From CAVPMN01 sp963706425 (lineage in GTDB: Bacteria; Actinomycetota; Acidimicrobiia; Acidimicrobiales; Acidimicrobilacustridaceae): 42,272 nucleotides of DNA. Every line of letters starts with the position of its first letter. The first letter of the stretch is position 1. A model generated the notes under the pieces. That model made no database searches, had not been told where the DNA came from, and saw nothing but the letters and a program-made list of their open reading frames with translations. The position numbers were made by a program, and so were the translations under genes. Location: positions 1 to 42,272 of the forward strand of contig CAVPMN010000021.1 in NCBI GenBank assembly GCA_963706425.1, read 5' to 3'. This document shows positions 11,179 through 21,233 of the stretch, one piece after another.

Positions 11179-12327
11179 TCAGACACCCATCGAACGACCG
11201 ATGATCTCCTTCATGATCTCGGTGGTGCCGCCGTAGATCGTCTGGATGCGTGCGTCGACGAACGCTCGGGCGATCGGGTACTCGAGCATGTAGCCGTAGC
11301 CCCCGTGCAGTTGCACGCAGGTGTCGACCACCCGCTTCTGCAGCTCGGTGCACCACCACTTGGCCTCGGCGGCCTCCTCGGCCGTGAGCTCGCCGACGTT
11401 CAGCGCCTCGACACAGCGGTCGACGAACACCTCGGCCACGTCGACCTCGGTTTGCATCTCGGCCAGGCGGAAGCGGCTGTTCTGGAACGAGCCGATCGGT
11501 TGACCGAACGCCTCTCGCTCCTTCGCATAGTCGAGCGTCCAGTTGAGCGCTTGGCGAGCCGCGGCCGACACCGGCCATGGCGATCGACAGCCGCTCCTGG
11601 GGGAGGTTCTCGACGAGATGGAGGAAGCCGCCTCCTTCGCGGCCGAGCAGGTTGTCGACGGGGACCGCCACGTCGTTGAAGAACAGCTCGGCGGTGTCCT
11701 GGGCGTGCAGGCCGACCTTGTCGAGGTTGCGGCCGCGCTCGAAGCCGGGCATGCCCCGCTCGAGCACCATCAGGCTCATGCCCTTGTGTCGCTCGCTGGG
11801 ATCGGTCTTGACCGCGGTGATCACCAGGTCGGCGTTGATGCCGTTGGTGATGAACGTCTTCGACCCCGAGACCACGTAGGTGTCGCCGTCGCGTCGCGCG
11901 GTGGTGCGCATCGACGCCAGGTCGGAGCCGATGGTGGGCTCGGTCATGGCGACCGCGGTGATCAGCTCGCCGGAGCACATGCCCGGTATCCACCGTGCTT
12001 GCTGCTCGTCGTTGGTCAGCGAGAGGAAGTAGGGCAGGCAGATGTCGTTGTGCAGCGTGATGCCGAGCCCGCTGCCCGCGACGCCGGCCCGCTGGATCTC
12101 CTCGCTGATGATCAGGTTGTACCGGAAGTCGGCGACACCGCCGCCGCCGAGCTCGGCGGTGCGGCCATGCAGAGGAACCCGTGTGCGCCCGCCGCGAGGA
12201 ACAGTTCGCGCGGCACCACGCCCGCCCGCTCCCAGTCGAGGTGGTGCGGTGCCATCTCCTTGTCGACGAACGATCGGAACGACTGGCGGAACAGGTCGTG
12301 CTCGTCATCGAACAAGTTGCGACGCAT
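11179..12327 (-). CDS. Acyl-CoA dehydrogenase (frameshifted)
   Basis: FAD-dependent acyl-CoA dehydrogenase catalysing alpha,beta-desaturation of an acyl-CoA in fatty acid or related catabolism. The N-terminus reads MRRNLFDDEHDLFRQSFRSF. The middle domain has AVAMTEPTIGSDLASMRTTA and YVVSGSKTFITNG, the flavin and substrate contacts of the family. The C-terminus has ARQALNWTLDYAKEREAFGQ and ends IYGGTTEIMKEIIGRSMGV, which includes the GGTTEI segment that carries the catalytic Glu in many members. About 382 residues is normal. Frame changes lie near 11560 and around 12000-12170. The cyclotransferase gene lies 19 bases upstream on the same strand. Chain-length preference cannot be told. Confidence 0.9.
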
Positions 12328-12346
12328 GTCCCGGAGGGTAGCGACG

Positions 12347-13171
12347 TCAGGGCGCCGGCTCGAACGTGACCTCGAAGAGCGTCGGCCAGAGCTTGCCGGT
12401 GAGGAGGAACACCTGGCGCTCGGGCACCCAGGCGATGCCGTTCAGCACGTCGGCTCCTGCGGCGTCGTCGGCCGAGAGCAGGCCCGACGCGTCGATGTCG
12501 GCGACCACCTGGCCCGAGGCCGGGTCGATCTGCACGATGCGATCGGTGCGGTAGACGTTGGCGTAGACGGAGCCGTCGACGCACTCGAGCTCGTTCAACA
12601 GCTCGACCGGAGCGCCTTCGAGCCGCACCGCAACCTCACCCTCGATCTCGAACGTGTCGGGATCACGGAAGAAGAGCGTGTCGGTGCCGTCGCTCATGAT
12701 CAGGCGATCGCCGTCGAAGCAGAGGCCCCATCCCTCGGTGTCGTAGGTGAAGGTACCGATGGGCTCGAACGTCGTGGCGTCGTAGATGTGGGCGACGCCC
12801 TCGCGCCAGGTCAGCTGGATCAGGCGGTCGTCGACCCGCGTGACTCCTTCGGCGAACTCCTCGGGGTCGAGGTCGTGCTGCTGGACGACGACGCCCGTCG
12901 CGAGCTCGACCCGTCGCAGCTGCGAGCGTCCGTAGCGGCCCGTGCTCTCGATGTACCGATCGACACCGTCGGCCTCGAGGCCCTGGGTGTAGGCACCCTG
13001 ATCGTGGGGATGGGTTGAGACCACGCGCACGTCCAGCTGCTGCACGCCGGTGCCGTCTGCGGCTGACGGATCCGAGCCGTCGTCGCCGCACCCCGCCCCC
13101 AACGTGACGAGCAACGCCACCATGCTCACGACCACGAACCGGGGACGACTCACGGTGCGGAATCTTGGCAT
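12347..13171 (-). CDS. Glutaminyl-peptide cyclotransferase, lipoprotein
   Basis: Beta-propeller glutamine cyclotransferase of the plant/bacterial type, predicted to form N-terminal pyroglutamate on exported proteins. The 274-residue frame is intact. It begins MPRFRTVSRPRFVVVSMVAL and has a hydrophobic stretch ending TLGAGC, a slightly atypical lipobox (Gly rather than Leu at -3), so it is probably a membrane-anchored lipoprotein. Family segments are HDQGAYTQGLEADG, YIESTGRYGRSQLRRV, LIQLTWREGVAHIYD, YDTEGWGLCFDGDRLIMSDG, LNELECVDGSVYANVY and DVLNGIAWVPE. The ATG at 13171 follows the signal-peptide pattern; longer in-frame extensions overlap the divergent promoter region and are unlikely. It lies just upstream of the acyl-CoA dehydrogenase gene. 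Confidence 0.88.
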   Translation of the reverse strand: MPRFRTVSRPRFVVVSMVALLVTLGAGCGDDGSDPSAADGTGVQQLDVRVVSTHPHDQGAYTQGLEADGVDRYIESTGRYGRSQLRRVELATGVVVQQHDLDPEEFAEGVTRVDDRLIQLTWREGVAHIYDATTFEPIGTFTYDTEGWGLCFDGDRLIMSDGTDTLFFRDPDTFEIEGEVAVRLEGAPVELLNELECVDGSVYANVYRTDRIVQIDPASGQVVADIDASGLLSADDAAGADVLNGIAWVPERQVFLLTGKLWPTLFEVTFEPAP

Positions 13172-13246
13172 GGTGGGGGCCTGGGGCCATGGCACGGCAC
13201 CTCGGCGGTAGCCTTGTTGAGTCCGCTCCTGCGAAAGGGACCGTCT
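13172..13246. promoter_or_regulatory. Divergent intergenic region
   Basis: About 75 bases separate the starts of the minus-strand cyclotransferase and the plus-strand GDP-fucose synthase, so both promoters should lie here or overlap the genes. An AAAGGGA ribosome binding site precedes the GTG start at 13247. No clear -10/-35 pair was picked out. Confidence 0.4.
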
Positions 13247-14237
13247 GTGACGACCGATATCGCACCCGACGCCCGCATCTTCGTGGCCGGCCATCGCGGA
13301 CTGGTGGGCTCGGCCATCGTGCGCCGGCTCGAGGCCGAGGGCTTCACGCAACCTCGCTGTTCGCCAGCCGCGAGCAGCTCGACCTGCGCGACCAGGCGGC
13401 CGTCAACTACTGGTTCCGCGCCAACCGGCCCGAGTACGTCTTCCTCGTGGCCGGCACGGTGGGCGGCATCATGGCCAACTCCACCCGCCCGGCCGAGTTC
13501 CTCTACGACAACATGATGATCCACGCCACGGTGGTGCACGCCGCGCACCTGTTCGACGTGCGCAAGCTGCTCTACCTCGGCAGCTCGCTGCATCTACCCG
13601 CGCGCTGCGCCGACCAGCCGATCACCGAGGACGCAGCTGCTCACCGGCCCGCTCGAGCCGACCAACGAGGCCTACGCGCTGGCCAAGATCGCCGGCATCA
13701 AGCTCTGCGACGCGTACCGCGCCCAGTACGGCTGCGACTTCATCTCGGCCATGCCCACCAACCTCTACGGGCCCGGACGACAACTTCGACCTCGAGTCGC
13801 AGCCACGTGCTGCCCGCGCTGATGCGCAAGTTCCACGACGCGCAAGCGCCGGCGGCGACGACGGTGTCGAGATCTGGGGAACGGGCACGCCGCGTCCGCG
13901 AGTTCCTGCACGTCGACGACCTGGCCGACGCCTGCCTGTTCCTCATGCGCCACTACGACGACGCCGGCCCGATCAACGTCGGCACCGGCGACGACATCAC
14001 CATCCGCGAGCTGGCCGAGATGGTGCGCGACATCGTCTACCCCGAGGCCGAGCTGCGTCTTCGACACCACCAAGCCCGACGGCACGCCCCGCAAGGTGCT
14101 CGACGTCTCGCGGCTGCACGCGCTCGGCTGGCAGGCCAGCATCGAGCTTGCGCGACGGCATCGCCCGCACCTACCAGTGGTTCCTCGACCACCAGGGTGA
14201 GCCGATCCGGGGGGTCGAGCCCGCCGTCGTCGGTTGA
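13247..14237 (+). CDS. fcl: GDP-L-fucose synthase (frameshifted)
   Basis: Extended SDR that epimerises and reduces GDP-4-keto-6-deoxymannose to GDP-L-fucose, supplying a surface-glycan precursor. The N-terminus has RIFVAGHRGLVGSAIVRRLE with the NADP-binding glycine motif. Further on come NRPEYVFLVAGTVGGIMAN, LYDNMMIHATVVHAA and KLLYLGSSLH. A NEAYALAKIAG segment near 13670 carries the catalytic Tyr-x3-Lys. The C-terminal half has REFLHVDDLADACLFLM and INVGTGDDITIRELAEM. The start is GTG at 13247 with AAAGGGA upstream. Several one- or two-base indels split the frame. The partner GDP-mannose dehydratase is not in the window. It probably serves the nearby polysaccharide cluster. Confidence 0.88.
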
Positions 14238-14291
14238 CGGCACAGCCGTGCCCGTGAGCGGCACCCCTGGCGCTACGCTGATCGGCAGAAC

Positions 14292-14380
14292 ACGGGAGTC
14301 CGGGAAGCCGGACTGAGAGGGAGGGCTGATTCCCCTCCGACCGTTCGAACCTGATCCGGGTCATGCCGGCGCAGGGAGGC
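14292..14380 (+). ncRNA. TPP riboswitch (THI element)
   Basis: The leader shows the conserved thiamine pyrophosphate aptamer blocks in order: ACGGGAGTC at 14292, a GTCCGG/CCGGAC stem, CTGAGAGGG, then GAACCTGATCCGGGTCATG and CCGGCGCAGGGAGG. The GAACCTGATC...GGGAGG half is the hallmark of the THI box. It lies about 60 bases before the thiamine pyrophosphokinase start, and the following genes encode a thiamine-type transporter, so the regulatory logic is consistent: the operon should be repressed when TPP is abundant. Confidence 0.93.
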
Positions 14381-14407
14381 TCGGATCGAATCACTCGTGT
14401 TCTGGTT

Positions 14408-14432
14408 GGCGGGAAACCTTCCCGCCGGAAGG
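14408..14432 (+). promoter_or_regulatory. Riboswitch expression platform with competing hairpins
   Basis: Two overlapping perfect stems are possible. Stem A pairs GGCGGGAA (14408-14415) with TTCCCGCC (14419-14426) and leaves the ribosome binding site GGAAGGG (14427-14433) free. Stem B pairs CCTTCC (14417-14422) with GGAAGG (14427-14432) and buries it. They cannot coexist. No T-run follows, so control is likely at translation of the ATG at 14441. Confidence 0.6.
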
Positions 14433-14440
14433 GCAGCGAG

Positions 14441-15123
14441 ATGGACGATCGAAGTGAGCACCAGGCCGAGCGGCCGACGGTCGTCGTGTTCACGGGCGGC
14501 GAGCCGCCGGGCGCGGAGGCCGTGCGCGGGGTTGCCGGCGGACAGCCTGGTGATCGCCGCGGACTCCGGCCTCGACCACGCCCAAGCGGTCGGCTGGCCG
14601 GTCGACTACGTCGTGGGTGACCTCGACTCGGTCGGGCCGGCAGCGTTGGCGGCGGCCGAGCAGCAGGGCGCGACCGTCGAGCGACATCCGATCGCCAAGG
14701 ACCAGACCGACCTCGGCCTGGCGCCTGCAGCGGGCCCTCGAGCTCGGTGCGGGGCGTGTGGTCGTCGTGGGTGGCGGTGGTGGTCGGCTCGACCACCTGC
14801 TCGCCAACACGTTGGTGCTCGCCTCGTCCGAGTTCTCCGGTGCCACCATCGAGGCCCGCCATCGTCGGGCGCAGGTGCACGTGGTGCGCGACCAGCTCGA
14901 TCTCGTCGGGCGTCCGGGCGATCTGGTGAGCCTGCTGCCCGCTGGCCCCGGCCACCGGCATCACCACCGAGGGCCTGCTCTACCCGCTCGCCGGCGACAC
15001 GCTGCTGCCCGGCTCGACCAGGGGCGTCAGCAACGAGCTCGCCACACCGTGCCTCGGTGTCGGTGGCCGGCGGCGTGTTGCTGGCCGTGGTGCCCGGTGG
15101 GCGAGGCACTCACTTCGATCTGA
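14441..15123 (+). CDS. Thiamine pyrophosphokinase (frameshifted)
   Basis: Transfers pyrophosphate from ATP to thiamine, giving the coenzyme TPP. Motifs across the frames: VVVFTGGEPPGAEAV at the N-terminus, LVIAADSGLDHAQAVGW, YVVGDLDSVGP (metal-binding DLDS), HPIAKDQTDLGLA (KDxTD), VVVVGGGGGRLDHLLANTLV and the C-terminal VSVAGGVLLAVVPGG. About 227 residues is normal. The ATG at 14441 is preceded by GGAAGGG with an eight-base spacer, and that site is part of the riboswitch platform. Indels lie near 14530, 14725 and 14945-15050. It is followed after 19 bases by the thiamine-binding protein gene, so imported thiamine can be activated by a co-expressed kinase. The gene corresponds to thiN/TPK; the symbol is left blank because of family naming differences. 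Confidence 0.88.
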
Positions 15124-15142
15124 TCGACCAGGAGGAAACGCC

Positions 15143-16263
15143 ATCAGCCGTCGTCCGACACACCGCACCGCCGGGCCGAGATGGCGGGCGGTGGCGGCGC
15201 TGCTCGTCGTCATGGCCCTGGCCACTGCGGCCTGCGGCGAGCCGTGCTCAACGACGGCGATGACGCCACCGACGGGGGGTTCGCGGCCGAGGAAACCGTC
15301 ACCGTCCGGGTGCTCACCCACGACTCGTTCGCGGTGAGCGACGAGGTGCTCGCCTCGTTCGAGGCCGAGACGGGCATCACCGATCGAGCTCGTGCAGGGT
15401 GGCGACGCGGTGGAGGTGGTCAACAAGGCGATCCTCACCAACGGCAACCCCGAGGGCGACGTGCTCTTCGGCATCGACAACAACCTGCTCGACCGCGCCC
15501 TCGACGAAGGGCTGTTCGAGCCGTACTGCTCGACCGGGGCTCGACCGAGTGTCGACCCAGTTCCAGCTCGATCCTGAGGGCACCGGGTCACCCCCATCGA
15601 CTTCGGCGACGTCTGCCTCAACTACGACCGAGTACTTCGCGAACGGCCTGCCGTGCCCGCCGACGCTCGCACGACCTGGCCGAGCCCGCCTACCGCGACC
15701 TGCTGGTCGTCGAGAACCCGGCCACCTCGACCCCCGGCCTGGCGTTCATGCTGGCCACCATGGCCCGCTTCGGCGACGGCGTGGCGCCGACTACTGGGCG
15801 GCGCTGCGACGACAACGGCGTGCCAGGTCGTCGACGGCTGGGAGCAGGCCTATCAGGACGTGTTCTCGGGCGGCGCGGGCCAGGGCGATCGGCCGCTCGT
15901 GGTCAGCTACGCGTCGAGTCCACCGGTGGAGGTCACCGACCCGACCGTCGCCGCCGAGGATGCACCCACCGGGGTCATCGCCGAGTCGTGCTACCGCCAG
16001 ATCGAGTTCGCCGGCATCCTCGCCGGTACCGACAACCGCGACGGCGGCCGAGCAGCTCATCGACTTCATGCTGTCGGCGCCGTTCCAGGAGGACATGCCG
16101 CTGCAGATGTACGTCTACCCGGTGAACCGCAGCGCCGAGGTGCCGGACGTCTTCACGAAGTACTCCGTCGTCGTCGACGACCCGCTCCTCCTTCCTGCCG
16201 ACGTCGTGGCCGAGAACCGTGACGCAGTGGGTCGAGGAGTGGACACGCCGGTCGGACTCGTGA
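15143..16263 (+). CDS. thiB: Thiamine ABC transporter substrate-binding lipoprotein (frameshifted)
   Basis: Periplasmic-type binding protein of the ThiB/TbpA group, anchored as a lipoprotein. The hydrophobic N-terminal segment AALLVVMALATAACGE ends in a lipobox. Then come VTVRVLTHDSFAVSDEVL and FEAETGITVELVQGGDA (reading across an inserted base), the latter typical of thiamine binders, followed by GDVLFGIDNNLLDRALDEGL and LVVENPATSTPGLAFMLATM. The C-terminus has AAEQLIDFMLSAPFQEDMPL and MYVYPVNRSAEVP. A good ribosome binding site (AGGAGGAAACGCC) sits before an ATC at 15143, so the start is either a rare ATC or a miscalled ATG. The stop overlaps the permease GTG start (GTGA). Thiamine as ligand is supported by the TPP riboswitch and the kinase neighbour. 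Confidence 0.88.
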
Positions 16264-17908
16264 GTCGGCGGCAGATCGGCCGGGTGGCGCTGGCCGTCGT
16301 GCCGGTTGCGTTCCTCGCGCGTCTTCTTCCTCTATCCCTTCGGCGCGATCGTGCTGCGGGGCCTGCGGCCCGACGGTCGATGGGAGCTGGGTGCGTTCGC
16401 CGACGTGCTGTCCGACCGTTCGCTGTGGGGCGTGGCCTGGTTCACGCTGTGGCAGGCGACGGTGTCGACCCTGCTGACGGTCGCCCTCGCCTTGCCCGCC
16501 GCCTATTGCTTCGCCCGCTATCGCTTCGCCGGGAAGCGTCTGCTGTGGGCCGCCCTGATCGTCCCGTTCGTGCTGCCGACGGTGGTCGTCGGCACGGCGT
16601 TCCTCGGCGCTGCTCGGACCGACGCAGCCCTTTCGGCGTCGACCTCAGCGCGGCACCGTGTGGGCGATCCTGGTCGCCCACGTCTTCTTCAACTACGCCG
16701 TCGTGGTGCGCACCGTCGGTGGCCTGTGGTCGCACCTCGACCCGCACTCTCGAGGAGGCCGCCCGGACGCTCGGGCGCCACTCGGTGGCAGGCGTTCCGG
16801 CGGTCACCTGGCCGCTGCTCCGGCCGGCGGTCGCCGCAGCGGCCTCGATCGTCTTCCTGTTCACCTTCACCTCGTTCGGGGTGGTGCTGCTGCTCGGCGG
16901 CGCCGGCCTCGCACCCTCGAGGTCGAGATCTACACGCAGACCGCCCGGTTCTGGAGCTCGACACCGCTGCCGTCCTCGCCCTGGTGCAACGCTCGTGGTG
17001 GTCGGGGCGCTCGTGGTCTACGGCCGGCTAGCAGGAGCGCGGCCGGTGCGCCCAGAGCCTGCGACCGGCCGAGCGAGACGGCCGGTCGCGGTCAGGGGTT
17101 GGATCGAACGGCTGTTCGCTGGGGCCAACCTGGCCGTGATCGCCGTGCTCCTCGGCTCCCCGTTGGCGGTGCTCGTCGTGCGTTCGTTCTCGACGCCCGA
17201 CGGCTGGGGCTTCGGCTTCTACCAGGCGCTCGCGACGTCGGCGACGCGGCAGCACGCTGTTCGTGCCGCCGGCTCGAGGCGATCCGCAACTCGCTGGTCT
17301 TCGCCACGGCAGCCACGGTCATCGCCCTGGTGGTCGGCGGCATCGCCGCTGCGCTGGTCGCCGGCGCGACAGTCGCTCGGTCGAGCGCCCGCTGGTTCGA
17401 CGCGGCCCTGCATGCTCCCGCTCGGCACATCGGCGGTCACCGTCGGCTTCGGGTTCCTCATCGCGCTCGACGAGCCACCGGTCGACCTGCGCGGCTCGCT
17501 GGTGCTCGTGCCGATCGCCCACGCGCTGGTCGCGATCCCGTTCGTGGTGCGCACCGTGGTGCCCGACCTTGCGCTCGATCGACCCCGCACTGCGCGAGGC
17601 GGCGGCGGTGCTCGGCGCCGGCCCCGCTCGAGTCGTGGCGCGAGGTCGACCTGCCGATCGTCGGCCGAGCCGTGCTCGTCGCGGCCGGCTTCGCGTTCGC
17701 CGTGTCGCTCGGCGAGTTCGGGGCGACGGTCTTCCTCGCCCGGGCCGACTGGCCGACGGTGCCGGTCGCGATCTACCGCTTCCTCGGCCAGCCGGGCCCG
17801 CTCAACTTCGGCCAGGCGATGGCGTTGTCGACCATCCTCATGGTCCTCACGGTGGTCGTGATGGTGCTCGTCGAGCGCTTCCGGGTCGGCACGGGTGGGC
17901 GAGTTCTG

Positions 17909-17909
<1 letters not shown>
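16260..17909 (+). CDS. thiP: Thiamine ABC transporter permease (frameshifted)
   Basis: Fused two-domain membrane permease, about 550 residues, as in ThiP/FbpB-type importers. The N-terminal half has VALAVVPVAF, the YPFGAIVLRGLRPDGRWELG segment, and the inner-membrane loop RTLEEAARTLG-type coupling helix read as HSRGGRPDARAPLGG in a shifted frame. A second copy of the permease fold begins near 17110 with NLAVIAVLLGSPLAVLVVRS. Its EAA-loop reads SIDPALREAAAVLGAGPAR, followed by FAFAVSLGEFGATVFLARAD and PTVPVAIYRFLGQPGPLNFG. GTG at 16260 overlaps the thiB stop. The expected stop forms TGATG with the ATPase start at 17909 if one extra G in the run near 17893-17898 is removed. Many indels are present. 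Confidence 0.87.
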
Positions 17910-18959
<1,050 letters not shown>

Positions 18960-18963
<4 letters not shown>

Positions 18964-19429
18964 GTCTCGTGGATCTCACGGCAACGCTCGACGCACCCTG
19001 CACACCAGAGGTGCTGTTCGCGGACGTGGACGACCTCGGCGCCTATCCGTCCTGCTGGCTGTCGATCGTGCCCCGGGCCGAGCGGGCCGAGGCCGACCCC
19101 GGCGACGTGGGCCCGGCGTGGGCGGTCGAGCTCCGCGGCCGCATCGGTCCGCTGGCCCGCTCGAAGCGGCTGCGCATGGTGCGCACGGCCCTCTACGTGC
19201 CGCACCATGTGCGATTCGAGCGACGCGAGCTCGATGGTCGCCAGCACTCGCCGTGGGTGCTCGACGCCGACCGGTGAGCTCGACCGCCTCGGGCAGTCGA
19301 CTCGAGATGCGGCTGCACTACGGCGGCGGTTTCGGTGGCAGCGTCGTCGAGCACCTGCTCACCGACGAGATCGACGAGAGTCGACCGAGGTTGCTCGCCC
19401 TGGTGGCGAGCGTCGACTCCACCGGCTGA
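18960..19429 (+). CDS. SRPBCC-fold protein (frameshifted)
   Basis: Small protein of about 155 residues with the START/Bet v 1-like SRPBCC pattern: MSLVDLTATLDAPCTPEVLF (first strand), ADVDDLGAYPSCWLSIV (the helix and loop with PxW), then alternating strands and a C-terminal helix VVEHLLTDEIDESRPRLLA. Such proteins bind lipids, polyketides or other hydrophobic ligands. It overlaps the thiQ stop by four bases (ATGA), so it is translated with the thiamine operon, yet no thiamine role is known to me. One indel near 19270 joins HSPWVLDA to SSTASGSRLEMRLHYGGGFG. A promoter for the next gene follows its stop. Confidence 0.72.
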
Positions 19430-19474
19430 GCAGCCCGCGACCTCGCTGACCTGGGCAGACGTGCGACGTCACGC

Positions 19475-19504
19475 TTGCCCGTGTGGCATATGTCAAACTA
19501 CCCT
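19475..19504 (+). promoter_or_regulatory. Candidate promoter of the secreted-protein gene
   Basis: TTGCCC (19475-19480) and TACCCT (19499-19504), separated by 18 bases, resemble an actinobacterial -35 and TANNNT -10. They lie 60 bases ahead of the ATG at 19566 and just after the SRPBCC stop. Confidence 0.4.
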
Positions 19505-19520
19505 CCTTCCGGTTTCCAAC

Positions 19521-19539
19521 CGGGCCCAGCAGGGGCCCG
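19521..19539 (+). promoter_or_regulatory. Leader hairpin
   Basis: CGGGCCC (19521-19527) pairs with GGGCCCG (19533-19539) over a five-base loop in the expected 5' leader. The strong GGGGGAGGAGAAGC ribosome binding site follows 12 bases later, so the stem may stabilise the mRNA or insulate the start. Confidence 0.4.
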
Positions 19540-19565
19540 CACAACCTCTTCGGGGGAGGAGAAGC

Positions 19566-20375
19566 ATGCGAGTTCGTAAGCCACTGGCGGCGGCCGCCGC
19601 TCTGGGTATCACCGCAGGTCTGGTCGGGTTCATGGCGCCCGCAAACGCCGGTGGGTTGCCGCCGGCCGGCGACCCGGTGACCGTGCCCCTCGAATGCTTC
19701 GGTGACGACAGTGTCCTTCAGGGTAATGGCCTCGGTCAGACCACGTCGCAGGGCGTGCTCGATTTCCTGGGAACGTCCGCAACTCCGCCCGCCGAGCCTC
19801 CGAACTCCTTGGCCATTGAGGCTGTCATCACCCCCAACGTCCCGACTGACCTCGCTCCGGGAGACTCCTCGCGCGTTCGGATTCTATGGCCAGACCAGGT
19901 TGCCTGCCTCGCTTGTGGAACAGGCGCAACTCATCGGCATTACGACGATCAACGTCTCGAATATCATCTGCACCATGGTGGTCACCGGTTCAGCCGACGA
20001 CGAGAACCTCGTCGGAGAACCCGGGGACACGATCATTGAGATTCCGCCTCGCGGCGCCCCGACCCCGCCGGTTTCGGGCCCTTCCATCGGGCGACGTGAC
20101 CGCCGGTGAGGAGACCGACATCCTCTATACGCTCGGCGCGGTCCAGTTCGGCGTTGCGCTCGATCTGAACGGCTCGCCCCCTCCAGTTCGGACTGAACTG
20201 CAACCTGACGGCGGGAACCAACTCCGGACTCGCTCGTGTCGCGGTGAACAACGGTGACCGGGGTTGCGCCGTCGACGACACGACCACCGCGTTCGTGCCG
20301 GTCACCACGACCACCACCGCTGCTCCCACCACCACGGCGGTGTCGGGCACGGGTACGCCGCGGTTCACCGGCTGA
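19566..20375 (+). CDS. Secreted protein of unknown function with Thr-rich C-terminus (frameshifted)
   Basis: Exported protein of about 270 residues. The N-terminus MRVRKPLAAAAALGITAGLV continues to PANA, a Sec signal peptide with a likely cleavage after ANA. The mature part reads PVTVPLECFGDDSVLQGNG, GVLDFLGTSATPPAEPPN and LIGITTINVSNIICTMVVTG, then a Thr-rich stretch FVPVTTTTTAAPTTTAV and the terminus GTGTPRFTG. Three cysteines are visible in the mature part (ECFG, IICT, RGCAV); reading through the indel near 20185 adds a fourth (LNCNLTAG). I do not recognise the family. Strong expression is suggested by the promoter, leader stem and ribosome binding site, and by a strong hairpin terminator at 20399. 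Indels lie near 19870, 20090 and 20185. Its codon use is somewhat less GC-biased than that of its neighbours. Confidence 0.72.
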
Positions 20376-20398
20376 CCTTCCCCCACATCTGAGGTTGC

Positions 20399-20426
20399 AT
20401 CGGGCCCCGCTTCGGCGGGGCCCGAT
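20399..20426 (+). terminator. Hairpin terminator
   Basis: ATCGGGCCCCGC (20399-20410) pairs perfectly with GCGGGGCCCGAT (20415-20426) around a TTCG tetraloop, 24 bases after the secreted-protein stop. No T-run follows, as is common in actinobacteria. Confidence 0.8.
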
Positions 20427-20458
20427 CGCGTCCGGGCCCGCACGGCGACACGCTGGCC

Positions 20459-21233
20459 GTGTCGCCCGACGAAGCCAGGACGGCCGGTGCGGGCGTGGCA
20501 CACTCGTGCCCCTTGACCATCGGGGTGTTCGTCCTCGCCGCACTCGTCATGGGTGTCGGCGCCGCCGTCCAGGGCGCGGTCGGCTTCGGTGCGGCCCTCA
20601 TGGCCGCGCCGGTGCTGGCCCTGCTCGACCCCACGTTCGTGCCCGCCCCCCTGATCCTCGCCGCCCTGGTGCTCAACCTTCTGGTGATGCGGCGCGATCC
20701 GGGCGCCCATCACTGGGCGCCGGTGAAGTGGCCGATCATCGGCCAGGTGCCCGGCGCCCTCATCGGCGTCACCGTGCTCAGCGTGGCGGCGAGCGACGAC
20801 ACCCTCGGGGTGCTCTTCGGCGTGCTCATCCTGTTCGCCATCGGGCTGTCGGTGTCGGGGCTGCATCCGCGCCCCAGCCGGCCCGTGTTGTTCGGCGCCG
20901 GCTCCTTGTCGGGTTTCATGCAGTCGACTGTGGGCGCAGGTGGCCCGCCGATCGCGCTCGTCTTCCAGAACGAGTCGGGTCCGTTCCTGCGAGCCAGCTT
21001 GTCGCGCTACTTCCTGTCGTCGTGCACGGTGTCGCTGACCTTTCTCGTCCTCGCCGGACAGGTGGGGGTGCGCGAGCTGGTCGACGCGGCCGTGCTCATG
21101 CCCGGCACGGTGCTGGGCTTCATGGCCTCGGGTTGGGTGGCGAAGCACGTCGACGGCGAGGTGGCGCGCCGATCGGTGCTGACCTTGTCCGCGGTAGCGG
21201 CCGTCGCCGGTGCTGGTGAAGGCGGTGGTGTGA
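20459..21233 (+). CDS. TauE/SafE family sulfite/organosulfur-type membrane permease
   Basis: Polytopic membrane protein of the TauE/SafE family, linked to export or import of sulfite, sulfoacetate or related anions. Hydrophobic segments start at TIGVFVLAALVMGVGAAVQG, with the family's GAVGFGAALMAAPVLALLDP and, in the second half, GSLSGFMQSTVGAGGPPIAL. About 257 residues is typical. The start may be GTG 20459 or TTG 20513; the latter begins directly at the first membrane segment. The last residues need one indel near 21200, after which VLVKAVV and TGA overlap the GTG of the ATPase gene. Substrate unknown. Confidence 0.8.

Noticed and set aside
13172..13351. Longer N-terminus for the cyclotransferase (start at 13351)
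   Set aside because: It would run across the divergent promoter region into fcl, and the signal peptide begins at the ATG at 13171.
15399..17861. An 820-residue plus-strand open frame that looks like a binding protein fused to a permease
   Set aside because: It joins thiB and thiP through indels. The natural boundary is the GTGA overlap at 16260-16263.
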